From Actinomycetota bacterium (GTDB lineage Bacteria > Actinomycetota > Actinomycetes > Nanopelagicales > Nanopelagicaceae), in contig JAPOJL010000042.1 of the NCBI GenBank assembly GCA_029978425.1, positions 1 to 5,822 of the forward strand: a stretch of DNA of 5,822 bases, written 5' to 3'. The translations under genes were made by a program, and so were the position numbers. The notes under the pieces are model-generated. The model was not told the DNA's origin. It ran no database searches and worked only from the letters and a program-made list of their open reading frames with translations. Positions 4,943 to 5,822 of the stretch are shown in pieces; the first letter of the stretch is position 1; every line of letters starts with the position of its first letter.

Positions 4943-5822
4943 ATGGCCGATCAAATCCCACAGAAAACAGGAAAGCGGAGCGCAAAGCTCGCCAGCATTC
5001 CTTTATCTGTTGCTGGTCGCGGCGCCCTCGGATTCGGCAAACAACTCATTGGCCAATCCCCTGATTTTGCCTTCGCAGATCTCCAAGAAAAAACCGCTGA
5101 ACAAGTCTTCAAAGTCCTAGGTGAACTCAAGGGCGGTGCCATGAAATTTGGCCAAGCGCTCTCTGTTTTTGAAGCAGCGCTCCCAGAAGATATTGCAAAG
5201 CCTTATCGCGAAACACTTGTGAAGTTACAAGAATCGGCTCCTCCGCTTCCCGCTCGCGTCGTTCATAAAGTGCTCGCTAAAGAACTTGGCGAAGACTGGC
5301 GCGATAACTTCTCAGAATTCAATGACACCCCATCTGCCTCTGCATCTATCGGACAAGTGCACAAGGGAATTTGGAAAGATGGCAGACAAGTAGCTGTCAA
5401 AGTTCAATACCCCGGAGCAGCAGAAGCTCTTATCTCTGATCTCAATCAAATCCAACGCTTTGCAAAAATCTTCCAGCTTGTGATGCCAGGCCTTGAGATG
5501 AAACCGTTACTAGAAGAGTTACGCGCTCGCATCATCGAAGAAGTTGATTATCGTTATGAGGCACAAGCTCAAGAAGCTTGTTGGAGCGCATTTGAAAATG
5601 ATCCTGACATTGCGATTCCTAAAGTTGTTCAAGCAACCGATCGCGTTCTTGTAAGCGAGTGGCTCGAGGGAACTCCGCTCTCCAAAGTGATCGCCAGCGG
5701 AACTCAAGAAGAGCGCAATAACGCTGGTATTCGCCTAGCGAGATTCCACTTCACTGCACCAACTCGCGCTGGATTACTTCACGCTGATCCTCACCCCGGT
5801 AACTTCCGCGTTCTAGCTGATG
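4943..5822 (+). CDS. AarF/ABC1/UbiB-family atypical kinase, C-terminus beyond window
   Basis: The first 293 residues; the gene runs off the right edge. The N-terminus has the actinobacterial pattern KLASIPLSVAGRGALGFGK. Key ABC1 motifs follow: KFGQALS (68-74) in the KxGQ extension, SASIGQVH (133-140) in the modified nucleotide loop, VAVK with K153 as the ATP-contact lysine, EVDYRYE with the ExD pair E200/D202, VSEWLEG (hinge region), and HADPHPGN (280-287) containing the catalytic-loop aspartate D282 and N287. All expected residues so far are present; the DFG-equivalent lies off the window. Family members act in quinone metabolism (UbiB) or are otherwise poorly understood; the M. tuberculosis relative is Rv3197, next to whiB7. 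The gene starts 44 bases after the ThiF-like gene with no terminator between, so the two are likely co-transcribed. No membrane segment is evident in the visible part. Confidence 0.95.
   Translation, partial: MADQIPQKTGKRSAKLASIPLSVAGRGALGFGKQLIGQSPDFAFADLQEKTAEQVFKVLGELKGGAMKFGQALSVFEAALPEDIAKPYRETLVKLQESAPPLPARVVHKVLAKELGEDWRDNFSEFNDTPSASASIGQVHKGIWKDGRQVAVKVQYPGAAEALISDLNQIQRFAKIFQLVMPGLEMKPLLEELRARIIEEVDYRYEAQAQEACWSAFENDPDIAIPKVVQATDRVLVSEWLEGTPLSKVIASGTQEERNNAGIRLARFHFTAPTRAGLLHADPHPGNFRVLAD

Noticed and set aside
4777..5064. 95-codon plus-strand frame spanning the ThiF-like end and the kinase start
   Set aside because: Overlaps two well-supported genes in a different frame and gives a low-complexity, unmotivated protein.
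1..5822. tRNA, rRNA, CRISPR array or insertion sequence
   Set aside because: No tRNA-like cloverleaf, regularly spaced repeats, transposase or terminal inverted repeats were seen on either strand.

Overview
The window is a compact, gene-dense piece of an actinobacterial chromosome. The gene order points to Actinobacteria: a small membrane protein and a PDZ/Lon-like protease on the minus strand, diverging from a DUF2342 (zincin-like) protein, a YgjP-type metallopeptidase, a DUF5679 zinc-ribbon protein, a ThiF/E1-like protein and an AarF/ABC1 kinase on the plus strand. From memory, Mycobacterium tuberculosis has the same core (Rv3194c PDZ protein, Rv3195 DUF2342, Rv3196, Rv3197 ABC1 kinase, then whiB7 and uvrD2). 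Base composition looks balanced rather than GC-rich, so a low- or mid-GC actinobacterium, such as a freshwater Nanopelagicales-type lineage, is a reasonable guess but not proven.

Layout. Positions 1-848 (minus): N-terminal 282 residues of a YlbL-like secreted protease, cut by the window edge after its catalytic serine. Positions 848-1036 (minus): a 62-residue single-pass membrane protein whose stop codon overlaps the protease start (TAATG). Positions 1037-1174: divergent promoter region. Positions 1175-2530: DUF2342 protein. Positions 2531-2734: intergenic region with a large imperfect hairpin structure. Positions 2735-3340: YgjP-like HExxH metallopeptidase. Positions 3341-3464: region with three spaced TGAGCGT repeats and a palindrome. 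Positions 3465-3623: 52-residue zinc ribbon, followed by a clear intrinsic terminator at 3671-3703. Positions 3813-4898: ThiF/E1-like protein with an N-terminal RRE-like winged-helix region. Positions 4943-5822: N-terminal 293 residues of an AarF/ABC1 atypical kinase, running off the right edge.

How the genes may work together: the proximity of proteins of proteolysis type (PDZ-Lon, DUF2342, YgjP), an E1-like protein with a leader-peptide-binding-like domain, and an atypical kinase is conserved in Actinobacteria, but no shared pathway can be shown from this sequence. The most interesting observations are the apparent loss of metal-binding residues in the DUF2342 protein (a single histidine in 451 residues), a RiPP-type E1-like protein without an evident YcaO partner or precursor, an RBS-occupying GAAA-tetraloop hairpin before the kinase gene, and several unexplained intergenic structures.
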